64,000 nucleotides of DNA, from assembly GCA_022577435.1 (NCBI GenBank), contig JAKOON010000006.1:6876001-6940000 (forward strand). Direction: 5' to 3'. A program made the translations under genes and the position numbers. Position 1 is the first letter of the stretch. The number at the start of each line of letters is the position of its first letter. The DNA comes from Embiotoca jacksoni. Lineage: Eukaryota; Chordata; Actinopteri; Embiotocidae. Positions 12,777-26,750 of the stretch are shown one piece after another. The notes beneath the pieces are model-generated. The model did no database searches. It saw only the letters and a list, made by a program, of their open reading frames with translations, and was not told where the DNA came from.

Positions 12777-14036
12777 ATTTTACCATCTATAACTCAGTAA
12801 TTGTGTTTTCGCTTGTAAAACAATATATTTAAACAATTTAAAAAAAAAAAATAGAAATAGATTCCTTCTGTGTGTAGGGTCTGTTAGCAGGGCGACTACT
12901 CTGACAAGCTGCAGCTACGCTTGGAATTTGAGGAAGTGTTGACAGACAAACCAAAAACCTGATTCACTGAGCTGGGTGTTTTCAATGAGCCAGTCAAATC
13001 AGGTGGCAACAAAAAATGTATCTGTCTGTGTCAAATTTATATTTTCTTCCATTATCTATCCCTGTATGGGATAAATACATAGTCTGAACAATAACCAAAG
13101 CCAAAGTGAGTATGATTCAAAGCACCGTAGTTTTAATTTAGACCAATGAAACCTTAGTTGACTAAGAATTATCTCATTGACAATTCAGTTGAATATTGTA
13201 CATTAGGTAATGAGTGCTTTTGATTTTGATACTTGATTTAAATATGCTGGTAGTATGTCTATACTTTTACTAATGTTAAATACAGAACTTAACTGTATGC
13301 GTCTAAAACCCTGTTTGTTTGGTGTGATCCCTGCTTCATAATGTGATCAGTCAGCTGAGTGGAAGTGGTAAATCAAGCTTCTCTCTCCAGCTCTCTTTTT
13401 TCATTGGTGACACAACTCTGCTTTTTCTATTATTTTAGTGGGAACAACCAAATGCAACACTGTGTCCCTGTACTGAGCTAACCTTACCAGCTGCTGGATG
13501 TAACTTCATATCTAGCCTATGCTCATGTTGTGGCATCGTTTACCTGCTTTAAAAGGAATCCTCTGATCATATAGATGAAGCCCCTTTTTGTCCAAGTTAC
13601 ATGACACATTCATTTTTGCTTACAGACAATCATTCTTGACACATTCTCAGTCAGTTTCTTCAGACCAGCCACTGTAGATCAATTTCATTTCATGTCATAA
13701 GACAGCAGCATTTAATAACAAAAGTTCTAACAAATGAGAAACTCAACTATGCAATGCCACAAGAATGTAATTTTTGAATTTGTGGTTTAGGCAGACAAAA
13801 CCCAAATGTGTAATTTTAGAAATGTATTCCTTTGCAGGCAACATAGTGAAATAAGTGTCCATGTGGAGAGGCTTTTAAGGCTTTGCCAATGTTAATTTAC
13901 AGTCATAATTAAGTTGTTTTCCCCCCTAAAATCAGAGCATATCACAGTTTGCTGCTTTACCTCCCTGAAAATAATACTTTTTGCCTCTCAGAATTATTGT
14001 TAGTCGTTTCCTGACTTTATCGTAAAGGCAGCTGTT

Positions 14037-14038
<2 letters not shown>

Positions 14039-14103
<65 letters not shown>
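14039..14103 (+). repeat. (TG)n microsatellite
   Basis: The TG run is about 65 bp and perfect. The ORF read across it is an artefact. Confidence 0.97.
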
Positions 14104-14106
<3 letters not shown>

Positions 14107-15899
14107 AGTGGCAGCAGATAGCTTTGTATAACGACACCCTTGTGTACGATACCCCTCTCCCATGCATATTTTTTCCACCCTATATGACTGTCCAAATGGT
14201 TGAAGGTGCCAGTAGCCTTAAAACCACAGGAAAATTGCATTTCAGATTCATAAATTCAATAGTAATATGAATAACAGCAGATTGGAGGCAGGGAACAGGC
14301 TGTTTTCCCAATGACAGCTAAAACTAAACTAAATGTAAAGATAATGACTTTTTCCTCAGTCTAAGTGCACCTCAAATTGCATCTCAACTTACCAGACAAA
14401 TAGGCAGTTAAAATGAAGTTGTACTTGAACCTTGAAGGTCACTTCATTTTTAATGGGTTACTCCCAAGAGTGTCTTGAAATTATTCAGTGGTCAGTAAAT
14501 GTGAGTAGTGAGGAAACGTACCCAGAGCGGGCTGATCATGGATGCTTACTGCTCAGTTTTGAGGCTGAACAGAGACTTTGCGTTTGTGTCGTCTGTTCCT
14601 TGAACTTGTTTTAAAAAGTGAGCACGAGTCTACATTCTCTCGCACACACATCCACTCACATTCACACAAACACACACGCGCACAAACGCACAAGCGTTTG
14701 AGAAAAGCAGCGAGTTACTTGGCATTGGTAGTTGTTCTCATAACATTGTTTCATTGCTGGCATTTTTCTGTCGTTCTAAATCTGGGTTCATGTTTGTTGA
14801 TGCAAAGGGTGGAATGGAATAGTGTGTCTGTGTGTGTGTGTGTGTGGGAGGTGGGGGGTTTTGGGTGTGTGATGAATGGGACTCATCATAGGCCACTTCA
14901 AGCCATCCCTAGTCATGCCGTCTCTATTTATTTGAACGTGCTAATGCTTTGATGTACAGGAACTTTTATGGATATTTTTCCTGTCATGTGTTTTCATGTG
15001 CTCACTGTTTCCCCACATCTCCATCTCTTTCTCTGTTTTTCTTTTCCTCACTCACTTCTCTGCTTTAACCAGATCTGTGTTTTCAGCCCTTAAACGAGGG
15101 AAATAGCAAAGGGAGAGTGTTGAAGATACTAACACAGCTCTCTCCTCTAACTTTACTGAGTGTTAATTGCAAAAGAATAAAACAAAATAAACAAAAAGAT
15201 GAACACTTTCAGTGCAGACATTTTGGGAAATACACACATTTTCACTTGCTGTTATGGCCAGTAGTCTGTCTGTGTGTGTATATATGCTTGCTCTTCTATC
15301 CAGGTCACTCCTCCTCTTAACTGGGTGATTGGCCGCACCAGAAGAGTTTAAAAGCCTGGAGGAGCATGTGTTGGGCCCCAGTTGGCCATCCTGACGCTTT
15401 GACGTGCATGTTGTTGTTGCGGCCCATTGTGATCATTGACAGTGACTGTGGATCAGAGTCGGTCACCTACTCCCTATTGCTGGGAGGTTGTTCTTCTGGG
15501 TGCTTTGGTTTGTAGCCGTAGCCGATCGGTCGTCCTTTTTAGTTTGTCAATCAGCTCCTTTGTTTAGCATTCCTACTGCTTGTCTTTAAGTTATCCTTTT
15601 TGGAAATACATTTCTGAGTTTACTTGTATGATTGGTTTTTCAGCTCCTTTTTATTTCCCTGTGTTTTCTTTTTACTGTGTTTCTCCCTGGAACTCCTAGA
15701 CCCACTCTGAGGGATGTAACACTTGCCAAGAGGTAAAGGAGAAGATTTATATGTCTGGATAAGATAAATGTGATGATGGAGCCACGAGCTTAGCATAAAG
15801 ACTGGCTGTGGGGGAGACATTTAGCCTGGCTCTGTACAAAGTGTAATCCTAGTTTATAGCTGTACTTTTTATGTAACTGTAGAGGACTTCTGTGTGAAA

Positions 15900-15975
15900 T
15901 GAGGGCTTTTAATTTGAAACCATTACAGGATATTGTGGAATTTGGTTGACCATTGGTAATTTCACTTTTAGGTCA
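15900..15975 (+). repeat. Dispersed repeat pair, copy B
   Basis: This is the second copy of the segment at 10474: GAGGGCTTTTAATTTGAAAC, ATTACAGGA, then GAATTTGGTTGACCATTGG. It lies in the same orientation about 5.4 kb away. Confidence 0.55.
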
Positions 15976-18900
15976 CATGGCATTCTGCTGACTAATCGTG
16001 TATATTTGATCGCTCAGTCACCGACAGACATTCGGGTTTATCGGGGTGCTGTTGTCGTCCAGCCAAAAAACTACACCTGAAAGCATGTCAAAATGTGATT
16101 ACTTAAAACATTAGATCATGTTTGTTTAATTAGTACTTGGACCAAAAATTTTAAACAATAGTTTGTAAAGACAAGTGTAGAAAAAGGAACTTCATTTTCT
16201 CACGGACACTATTTAGCTGTAAAGAAAATCTCATTATGTCCATCCCATTTTGAAGGACTTATTTTAGCAAATGTTACATAGTGTTGCTTGAAATAGTGAA
16301 ATTTTGAATATCTTGGTAATTTACAAATAATGTATGTCCTCCTGGTTTCACGGTGTGCCCGGGTCTGACCTGAGCTTGGTTATTTTATTTTTTGTAATTT
16401 TAGACGACCAAACAGCAGAACTGCTGAGAGGCTGTACAAGCTCTGCTGTTACTTTAAAACGAAACACACTTTTGGTTTCTGAAATTTATTATTAATGCTA
16501 CTTAAAATACTTCCTGTGAAAATAGAGGAGTACTTTTGACCTTTTTGTAGAGTACTAACTTGAAAGAGCAAAGGTAGTAAATAAACAAATAATTAGCTCA
16601 GGTGTTTGCCACTCTTCATTAATGGCTATAAATTATTTACACTGTCCACCACAATGATTACACAGTTTTAGGAAAAGGGAAATAATAATGTTAACCAAAC
16701 AATGAAATATTGTTATTTCTCACGTGACAATACATATATTTCCACACTGTCACATAAACATATACACACACACTCCCACAAACGCACATAACATTCCCCT
16801 AAGTTCATAGGCCAGTCCCTATATCTAATCCCAGGATTTTAGTGAGACAAAGAACTCTGTTCTCTCTACGGCCACCATGCTAATCTACCCTCCAAACTAC
16901 AAAGGCACTCCAACTGACTGCTCCCTGCTTCTACAGGGATTATCATTCACTTATTGAACTGGCTCTTATGGGTTGAAACAGTCAGGGAAAGAAAGAGAGA
17001 GGGAGATGCAGCATACAGTTTAGGGGAGCAAAAGGCCCGAACCAACTCAAGTTTATTTTCTTTCATGAGCTAAAAGCGTGATTGAAATGTTAATATAGGA
17101 GAACTGCAGTCCCATTTTCTCCACTCAGATAAATTTCTCCATCTGGCGATGAAAGTATAGAGAAAAGGAGTTTGCAGAAGACAGAAAGAATGAGTAAGAG
17201 AGTAAAAAAAAAAGTAAGCTAGAGAGAGGCTGGAATGTGGGAACAGCCAGTATAAGCACTCCGTGTAATTGCCACTGTAATCCTTGTAAAATAACCTATC
17301 ATGGGTGTCTGTCTGCATGCATGTGTGTGTGTCTAATTGAAGTTTAAAAAATTAAAGTCTAATTTATTTATTGTGCCAGTTTGATTCCTATTACTTTTTT
17401 TTGAAGTTCCTCAAGAGTCAGTTTCATGTTGATCAGCCCTTGTCCTGTATACTTATTATGCTTTATTCCTTAAGGTTTAGATCCCTCTTGTGTCCCCCCC
17501 CCACCCTCCCAAATCCTTTGACTCACCCCTATCTCTCCTCACATCTCTTTCTCCAACTGTTGGATTTAATTCCAGTCATGCCTTCATCCTCGTACAAAGC
17601 ATGCCAAAACTGATCATTTACATGGCGCTACTGAACCTCTTGGGAGGACAGTCAAGGGCAAAATCTCACAGCGCAACATTAATACGATGAAATTCATCGC
17701 TGTAAACTTTTGTGGATTAGTACTCAAGTCTTGTAGTCAACAGGCGCTACACGAGATTTACGGCTTGGCATAAACATCAGTTTTTGTTCACCTTGATCCT
17801 CACGCTTCTTCCCTGTCTCATTGACCTTTACAAAGAGCAGGGCCGGCCGGCAAAGACGACGTCAGCATCACACTACATTTATAAACTCCTAAACACACAC
17901 TCGCACTCACATGCTCATACATCACGCAGACCACGCAAACACAGAACTCCTGCTCTCAGTTGTGAAAACAAATATACATCCTGATTGGGTCATTCATCAT
18001 GCATGAACACACACCTACATGCACACACTCACACTCATACACACTCATACACACTTATACACACACCACGCCCCTTAGTTGTTTAGCAAATTAATTAGGC
18101 CACTGTTCAATAGGCTCTTAGCTTTAATGAATAGAGCCATAGAAATGAAGGAGGAACAGCAGGAGAGACCGAGAGAGACGAGCGGCCCGAGATGAATGAG
18201 CAGACTGGATATCGCTTGCTCTGACTCTACCTCGGAGGTTAACGACTTCTCTTGGCAGTAAAGACTGTTGCACGAATGTTTCTCTGATAATTCAGTGAAT
18301 ACCAGTCTTTTGCTTGGGAAAAGTCACATTTAAATAAACACTCCTTGGGATACTTTGTTGTTATAACCATGTGAAATCTGTTTTCATTAGTTTGCACAGT
18401 TTTGACACTTTTCCCATTTCGAAGCAAAATGGTGTCATTTTAAATTTCTTGAAAACCATTGTTTATTTCTGGTGGATTTTCACCATTATTTACAGGCTCA
18501 CATCATTGTCACTGCATGTCATTTACTGCCGTTGTCTGAGCAGGATGGGCTACTCGTGAGTACACATTTACTGTTGGGAAGTTTGCTGGTTGTAATTGGC
18601 AAGCTGAAAAAACAGGCAGGATTCATGCTTCTCTGTCAAGCTTTTACATGCTTCTTAACCTCTTCCATCAGTTTTTATGTGCAGCTGAGGGCAACTTCAT
18701 GATTGCATTCTGGGAGAGATCAAGCCCCCAAGGACAAAGCTGGGCTCTGATGTGATTCTGGTCCAGTGTTACAAAATTGATGAATGAATTGATAGTTTTA
18801 AACCTACTGCAGCCTTATGCCTTGGTGCAGTCCAAAAGTGAATTGATAGTATAAAGATTCCTTTTCATATTTCCATTTGGGGTGAACATATTATCAGTTT

Positions 18901-20008
18901 TTTAATTTGTCAATACATTCTAGTTTGACCTTGATCGAGAAGCCCTTTCTGTGGAGACAGCACATCAGAGGTGATGGACAAACTTGCGGGAAACTGAAAA
19001 AACTCAGAAATATGGATTTTATTTTTTCCTGTGGATCAAGCAGCTGACTAAATATTCCTTTTGTCCCTGACTTGCTCTGTCAGTGACCTGTTAGTAACTC
19101 CTCTGTCTCCGTCTCACTCTCTCTTTTTTTTTGGAGACCAGTGATTACCGTCCTGCTGATTCATTGTGGACACCCTACACCACAGAGATGTAGGTAATTG
19201 TAATACCACACACATAATTAACTGTAGAGCCCAGTCACCGCTGTACATTCTCCTTCATCGCCTTTCTGTCTTCAATCTGACATCACAGGTCAGTGAGTCT
19301 CTCTTGCATACACAGGAAAATCAAGATTATGGCTCTATTAATGTTCAGGAATATTACATTCCTTTCCAGCAATATGTATCACCTAATTGACGTGTAATTC
19401 ATCTCTGAGAAGATATTTGATCAGGAGTTTGTATTCATCCAAGTTCATTTGGTTTTACTTTGTGTTTTGGCTCCATCCCTCACTGATAAATCTTGTTTCT
19501 TGCTCCATAATTTTAAATTCCTGGAAAGAAAAAACCCTGATATTCAGTCTTTTATGAAGTACTTGGCTCTTGATGTCTGTGTGTGTGTGCTTGCATGTTG
19601 GGGTTTGTTCTTATGTGTAACTGCATGTATTAAATGTGTGAGACTGAGACAGTCCAAGCATCTGACGGGATCTGTTTGTATGTGCGCAAGTATCCAATGT
19701 CCACTCTGAATGTTTGTGCACGTTTTCATGGTTTGCCTGTATCTGCAGGTCATTATTGTAGTCGTGTGCATGTTTGTGTGTGTGCGTGTATGCGCATGTA
19801 TGTGTGCATGATGTCAGGCCGATATGTGGTTTACATTAGTTCTGTTTGATGTCTCCATCAGAGGCCTCTCTCCTCCTACTTCAACACTACTGTTTGATCT
19901 GCACCAATCTGGTCCTGATCACTCTGCCTTTGTTTACGTTCAAAGACACTTTTCATTTCTCCTTGTTTCTCTAACCCCCACTCACCCACTCTCCCTGTCA
20001 CTCACGCT

Positions 20009-20010
<2 letters not shown>

Positions 20011-20059
<49 letters not shown>
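20011..20059 (+). repeat. (GT)n microsatellite
   Basis: The run is about 49 bp with one GCGT near its start. Confidence 0.95.
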
Positions 20060-20062
<3 letters not shown>

Positions 20063-20939
20063 GTTTGAATGTCTTTTGTCAGAATAAAATGCTGATTTGT
20101 GTGATCCGCTCCGCTGTCCTGTACTTTGGGTTGTAATCATTTTTTTTTTCAGGAATTTCTTTTTTATTTAATTTGAGCAGAAACTTCTGCTCTAGACGTT
20201 TTCATGAGGTCTTGATTAGAGATTATGATTATGATTATGATTTGAAGGCAAACACTCACTTGAGTTCGAGTCCAAGTTTAATCTAACCCTGCTTAATCAA
20301 ATTTTTGGCGGTATGAGTTCACATAAGTCTTACTCCCACTGCCTGTGATTTAGTCAGCCTAATTCCACGTGTCAGACCCTGCAGTACAAGCAGTGACGAA
20401 CTTCGAGTTCAAGTGTGGTTATACTTTAATCCCTGTGATCTTTCTCTTTTTCCCTCTCGTCCTTATCAGTGTTTCTTGTTTTTAGACACTTCTTATTGGA
20501 GGAGAGTCAGACTCCTCAGGGACAGGGTAATCTGTCGTCCAGAAAATACAGTCATTCTCATTTCTTGTTAAGTTATTCTAGACCAAGAAGTCAAGTCATA
20601 TTTCAACTGCTAATAACATGATGAACAAGCAGTGATGGACATAAGGGACTAGTATATTCCATCTGACCTGCTCACCAGATGGTCGAATCACTTTGGAAAC
20701 CTCTTTCGCACTAACTTTTGTAAATGTCAGAATTGGGGGGTGTCACGTGTCCAACTATTTCAGTCCAAAACCCATAATTTGACATTCACACCCACTTTTC
20801 ACTCTAACTGGTCAGCTGTCCAGAGGTGAGAAAGGAGCCACGGTTTGAACTTCTCTTTCTAGAACTCTTGTTTCAATGCTTACACAACAATTTCAGTCAG
20901 TTTTCATATCAACCCCTTATCCTCATTTTTATGCCTCTT

Positions 20940-21330
20940 TGACAGTCTTTGTCGGAGGCATTATGTTTTCAAGGTTGTCCGTCTCAGGAGCAACTTCAAG
21001 GAATTTCCCCAAAGTTGGCACAGGTGTTCACTTGGACTCAAGTATGAATTGAATAGATTTTGGTAATCAGAGTTCAAAGGTCAGTCACTGCGACCTCACA
21101 TCCGTCCCATTCTCATGAACCTCATATTTTAGGAATGCCTTGATGTATTTTTTCTAAATTTGGCACATAGTGACTTGGTCTCAAGGAAGAACTGCTAAGA
21201 TTCAAAGGTGTTCAAAGGTCAACATCATAGCGACCATACGTCCATCCCCTATCATGAATGTGATATCTCAGGAACGCCTCGGGAGAATCTTTTCAAATGT
21301 GGCGCTAATGTTAACTTCAGCTGTGTCTCA
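20940..21330 (+). repeat. Degenerate teleost dispersed repeat (copy 2) with about 145-bp monomers
   Basis: Monomer starts are visible at about 21014 (GTTGGCACAGGTGTTCACTT), 21159 (TTTGGCACATAGTGACTTGG) and 21298 (TGTGGCGCTAATGTTAACTT). Between them lie GAACCTCATATTTTAGGAATGCC and a related ATGTGATATCTCAGGAACGCC. Copy 1 at 6170 shares this vocabulary. It has no coding potential, and the class (satellite-like, or internal repeats of a non-autonomous transposon) is unknown to me. Confidence 0.6.
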
Positions 21331-22695
21331 AATCATGTACTCCCTTAGTACACTCATATATAATACACTCATATGTTACTACAATTACTTGTGTTGTACT
21401 TGCATTCGGATGCATCACCTGTGAGCATCTCTGCCAGGTTTATAAATATTTTACCCAGAAATGAATGAGTTTTCATGCCCTCTGTTTCATGCAAAATAAA
21501 CATACTGATGTCCTCTGTCCAACTGCAGTATAGTGATATTTTGTGAAAAATATACACCTCAGATGCCCCAGTTTGAGGAAATTGCAGATGCACCCGGCCT
21601 CGTGGTCACAGCAATATGTACCACAGGTACTGATGCTGATCAAGCGACACATATTCAACAAGATTATAGCTTCCCCTCCACACCATTCGCACACAACAGG
21701 AGCAGTCTTGAAACTTTTTGATTGCCCCTTGTACTGTATATGTGTACTGTGTGAGCCACTTGAAGGACAAATCTTCATGACCTTGTAAGTGAAAACGTTT
21801 TTCTGGACTTTGGTGAACTAACGTCTACTGTTGACTCATGTGGTAGTCACCAGTTAGGTTTGTGGCACAGTCATTTTTAGGTAGAAAGCTCGGAAATGCT
21901 CCTTTTTTTTTAACTTTCTTGTTCTCTCGACATTTTCTAAGATCAGTACTGATGAGCTTGGTGTCAAAGTTCAACTAATTTTACTGTCTGTGCAAGCAAA
22001 TCCACAGATTGCAACAATTTATCTTGGTCTAAAACTTTGCTGTTTGAAAAGTTTGTGTGACCAACGCCTAAGTGAAGACCTCAAAGCTGATTCAAAACAT
22101 CATCAGGGATTACATTTATCATCAGGCCTCTGAACACCTGCAGATCCCCCACAAAGAGCTGGTGTGGATGGATAAGAGACTATCTTCCCACATCCACTTC
22201 CCTCTTTCAAGAAGATCTCTTTATCTGCATTAAATCTCTACGCTCATCTCCCCACCTACCCCTCCTCTCAGCAAGTTGCATGTGAGAGTTACATGTCTCA
22301 GACCCATTTATACTGAAAGCTGCAGACATATACTGCAATTCCTCCTCCCACAGAGTAATTCGACATCCTAATCATTTATCTTCCAGTGCACTCCACCCAG
22401 CTCTGCATGAGGCTCCGTGTCTCGTAGAGACAAACAGATACCAGGACATGAGAAAGTGGCAGAGGGGGGGAGTCAATGTTGTAACAGAAGGAATAGATAT
22501 TAAGAAGATGTGGGAATGAAGACAACCTGCAGACAAAAAGCCAACGAAGCGCTTGACCGAGAAAGCCGACGAAGACACTCAGCAGTGTTTACATAGTTAT
22601 AATCATGCAGGCGTGCTCCGGGGCTCATACATGAAGTAGGCCGATGACAGGAGCATGTTCTGACTTCTCTGTTTGCCCCTGATTACATGTGTCGA

Positions 22696-22794
22696 CACCA
22701 TGGCAACCATAACGCTTAATTGTTGTTTACATGGGAAGAGGGGCTTCTGTCATGACCTCATGTGGGGCTCAGTCATGAATTTGTTGCCATGGTG
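22696..22794. promoter_or_regulatory. Inverted pair of X-box-like GTTGCCATGGTG words
   Basis: CACCATGGCAAC (22696-22707) and its exact reverse complement GTTGCCATGGTG (22783-22794) flank 75 bp. Each has one good RFX half site (GTTGCC) and a weaker second half. The surrounding sequence at about 22600-22830 is complex and unlike the repeats nearby. Confidence 0.35.
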
Positions 22795-25672
22795 ATGCAT
22801 ATGTGTGAGCGTACTCATTTAAAGTTTTGAATTCAACCTACTTTTCCAACTGTTTAAACTCTCATGTGATGAAAATATTAATTCACAGACGTTAAAGTCA
22901 AATTCTTTCCATCTGTGACACTATCTATGTGGTGCAAATTAAGCAATCACTGCGTAATTAAGTAATTCGTTTGAGCCAGGCCTTAAACTCTTAAATGTTT
23001 AAATCATCAGTCAGTCTTCTTACCACATTGCTGTAATGAAAACCACACAGTTAGGGACTGAATGCTGATTAGATGGGATGTAATTAGGTCATAGGAGTTT
23101 GAGATAATGAAAGTCAGCGCTGCATCTCTGTCGTCCCGTGTGTTCGGGATCCTGGGGGACTGAAACAGGCCTGTTAAACTTTATTGGAGTGAACAGGCTT
23201 CCTAAGTCTACAGCACACTGGGGCTGGGAGAAAGACCCACAAACAGAGACCATAAACACAACAACAGCCTATTGTCTTTGTGAGTGGAAGAATGAATGCA
23301 TGACAGGATGGACAAATAAATGAATGAATAGTCTGTTCTCTGTTCCTCTTGTGGATGGAGATTGTGTTGAGCAGTATAGTGTTACTTAGTACCACATTAC
23401 AGTAGAGTGGGTTAAGGGATCAGAATGTAAAATATAAGTTACTAATCCCAGTAACTCTCCATTACTTGCATTCTGGTGTTAACCCTTCCAGTGAGCATAT
23501 TAATCAAATCTCTTTTAATTCACGTAGCACCAGAGAAGGACTCACTCAACAACATTTGTAGCTTCTTCTCTGGATGGCTCTTCCGAGTTTCTTAAACATC
23601 TTTATGATAGAGCAGAATCATAAGGTACGTAATCATGCTTCTGAGATCCAGACTTCTGGAAAGATGTTAGTGCTGGATGGTCAGTAAAGCTGGCTGCTTG
23701 TAAACCTTAATGTATCTACTTCTAATTCTATACAGAGAAAAGTTTGAGTTTGACATGATGATGGGGCTAAAAGCTGAGTAATAAAAGTAAAGTTATGAGT
23801 ATAAAGCATTACTTTTGCTGCTGAAACTTTGACTGATAAGTGTAGCAGTCAACATGGTGATGAATTAATTTTTTATCATAATTCAAAGAGAGATGTTTAG
23901 GAAAAGGGTTGTTGATAATAAGTTTGTTCGTTGCAGTTTTCAGCTGCAGATGTTTCAGACTTACAACCTCGTTTCACAACTGTTGCTAAGGAACATTGGA
24001 TTAAATGCCAGCAGGCTTTTACTATCTTCATGGTGACAGTATAATACTTATTACCGCTGCAGTTGTCCAAAAAAGGAAAGTGTTTAAAATGATCGTGTCA
24101 TTATATTTCAGCATTTTCATGTCAAATTAATTAAACTAATTAGAGAAAAACTGAGTGCATATCTGATTAAAATCTTTTACAAAAGATTTGAACCAACTAC
24201 TGCAGCTCCTTAGTTTCTGGCTGCCTCTTTTCTGAATTCATGTAGCTTCCTAGCAACACAGTGAGTCCATGACTAAATGAAGCTTCATAGCTTCCATGAC
24301 TATCTTTAGAACAGAACACAATACATTAAAAAAAAAAAAATCTGAAACAATTCCTGCTTCCCTCCTTATCCCTGATCCAATAAAGTGAACTGAAGAGCCT
24401 CTTTTATCTTCATTTGTTTAAATTTGTAATAATTGTAGCTTTACCCTTAATAAATATTTATATATGGTTTCAACCTGTTGTAGCAGTTTCTTCTTATTTT
24501 CTCCTTGTACACAACCTCCTTTGTCTACCATTCAAAGGCCACAGCGTGACAAAGCAAAAACAAAATGTATATGTTTTAGTACACATATCATATAATATCT
24601 GTTGTTACAGCAAATGCCCCAAAACAACGTATGTATATGTTTGAATAATAAAGCCTTCTAGCCGCTGTAGTGATTAATACTATTATTAGGAAGTTGGGTG
24701 ATGTTATTATAGAACAACAGTCACTCAACAATGGTAAAATGTACCCGTCGGGTGTTTAGGTGTGAGGACACGTTGGCCCCATAGACGGCGCTGAAAATGC
24801 TCATTTGTCATTTTGGGACGTTAAATTGACTATTGTCTCATTTTGAGGATATGTTGTCAGATTTATAAGACAGTATGTTTGTGTTCGTAGTGACGCAGTA
24901 CAGTATTCATGAACGGCATCACATACTTTTGCTGTTACTGTACTAGAGATAGAGTCACGGTGAGATACAGAGCACCAGCAGCTAAAATGATTCAGAGTAT
25001 GTGTGTAGGAAACCGTCCAGTGGGATCTGGCTTGTAGTGGCTGTGCTGATGAGGGCTGTAACAACATCACTGTGCGATCACTGTCCTGATTAGCTGATGC
25101 ATCTATCACTGAGTGTTTAGACAGGACCAACGGCTCCGCTGATGGACATGAAGTCACTCCCCAGTGCAGGTGCTGAAGGGCTGGGAACATGTACAACATG
25201 GACACATGTTATTATCACTCTACTTTACCTCTGTGAATACTAGTTGTAATCAGAGGAATGTTTTTTTTGGCAAAATGATGAATGAGAAACAGTGATACAT
25301 TTTTCCTCTGTCTGTTGATGAAGGTTGATGAAGAGGTGTTGTCTCATCAGTCAGTGCGGCTCTCTGTGCTTGGCATGCAGAATTATTTTCTTGAGTGGCT
25401 CTTCAGGCTCCTCACATCCACTCTTCATTTTTTAGATTTCCTTGTGTGATGTGAAATAAGGACTATCAAGTCACTTGCTTATACGTTTTTGAAACATCGC
25501 TGTTTGCATGTGTGACAAGTATAAATATTGGTGATTTATTCATTGTTTATTTAATCTATTTTTGTGTTCAAAATTCATTCATTATTGTTTTATCAATCAT
25601 CCGCTAAGTAGCCTGATCAGATATCCTGAGATCGATTGTTTTTGTCTTCGCCTGGAATTCCCAGTGTTCTCC

Positions 25673-25880
25673 TCATTCCAGTAAATGCGTTCATTGAGGA
25701 AACGTCACACTTTGTTAACTAGGTTTAACTCGTAACGTCACCGAGTGATGCAGCCATTTTGTGAATTCACCTGTCGAGATAATGCATGTATGTGAAAATG
25801 TTGATTGTTCTGTTAAAGTGTATATTGTAAATGTATGCAAGTCATTCCAGTAAATGCGTTCATTGAGGAAACATCACCAC
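25673..25880 (+). repeat. Direct repeat of about 34 bp flanking a 135-bp spacer
   Basis: TCATTCCAGTAAATGCGTTC followed by ATTGAGGAAAC(G/A)TCAC occurs at 25673 and again at 25842, 169 bp apart, with one or two mismatches. The spacer is unique. It may be a local duplication or the edge of an unidentified repeat. Confidence 0.7.
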
Positions 25881-26747
25881 ATCACTCTTGTGATTATTTC
25901 TGCCCGTTTTCAGGGGCCTAACACACCATGCACATTTTTTTTTTGTAAGTGATACACTACAATGGAAAACAAGATCACCAAGTGTGTTCATTATCTCCAT
26001 GGATTTCATTGCCATGATAGAAAAACATACAAAGTGTATATACTGTGTTTTATCTTTTTTTTTTTCTTTTTTTTTTTCCAAAAACCAACCAGACTGCAGG
26101 TAAAACAAAAATCTGCTGTTTTGTTTGTTTTAAATGAATATGTCACAGATTATTATCTCAGGAGACTTTTGCAGTCTCTCTCTGTGTGTTCGTCTTATAA
26201 CACTAATCAGTGTGAAAGCAGCAGCAGCAGGTGGAGATATGTGCGTCTGCAGCCTTTTAGAGCTGATGAGTCTCCAGAGCTTCAGACTGATGGCTCCACA
26301 CTCTCCCTGCTCTGGGAATAATCATGTCCTGTGATTTGGGAATGTTGTGTCATAGACATTAAACTCTGTCTTTATTAATTAATCACAGCCTCTGCTTTCT
26401 GTGTGCATGTAGACTGTACAGTATGTGTCTTTGCTGTTTGGTCTTAAAGATGTAAAAGTCCTTGCGTGTTTAAGGGGATAATTGTTTTCTGTATAAGAGG
26501 TGAGCAAAGTTTGTTTTGTCTCTCTCCTCCATCTCTCTGTTTCCGTTTCTCTTTCTCTCCTCTCTTAATTGTTTCCAGAGTGTTTGTTTGGAAATTTGTT
26601 GAGTTCTCCACACGCAACCAGAATCGCAGCCAAAGCATTCCCCCTCTGTAGACACATATACACACAGTAAATACCACATTAAATCCTTCAATTCCACCTT
26701 TGTGATGTCTTCGCCGTGTCACTGTAAAGCACTTGTGTGTACACAGT

Positions 26748-26750
<3 letters not shown>

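Larger units (their letters stand above)
12777..20939. other. Gene-free upstream flank, part 3
   Basis: This stretch is non-coding. At about 15310-15720 a run with a TTTAAAAG TATA-like word and a long T-rich 3' part resembles a decayed LTR, without firm ends. At about 18070-18240 a complex block (TTAATTAGGCC, GGCTCT and AGAGCC inverted words) has the look of a conserved non-coding element. Confidence 0.6.
21331..26750. other. Gene-free upstream flank, part 4
   Basis: This is AT-rich non-coding DNA. It holds the X-box-like pair at 22.7 kb and a 34-bp direct repeat at 25.7 kb. A complex stretch at about 22080-22300 looks like an old coding or transposon fragment, but I could not identify it. 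Confidence 0.6.

Noticed and set aside
15310..15720. A possible solo LTR with TTTAAAAG and a T-rich 3' part ending near GATGTAACA.
   Set aside because: No TG...CA ends, target duplication or second copy could be established.
22080..22300. A complex stretch resembling old coding sequence or a transposon fragment.
   Set aside because: No frame is open for long and no family could be named.
25673..25880. A CRISPR-like repeat-spacer-repeat arrangement.
   Set aside because: There are only two units, a 135-bp spacer and a vertebrate context.
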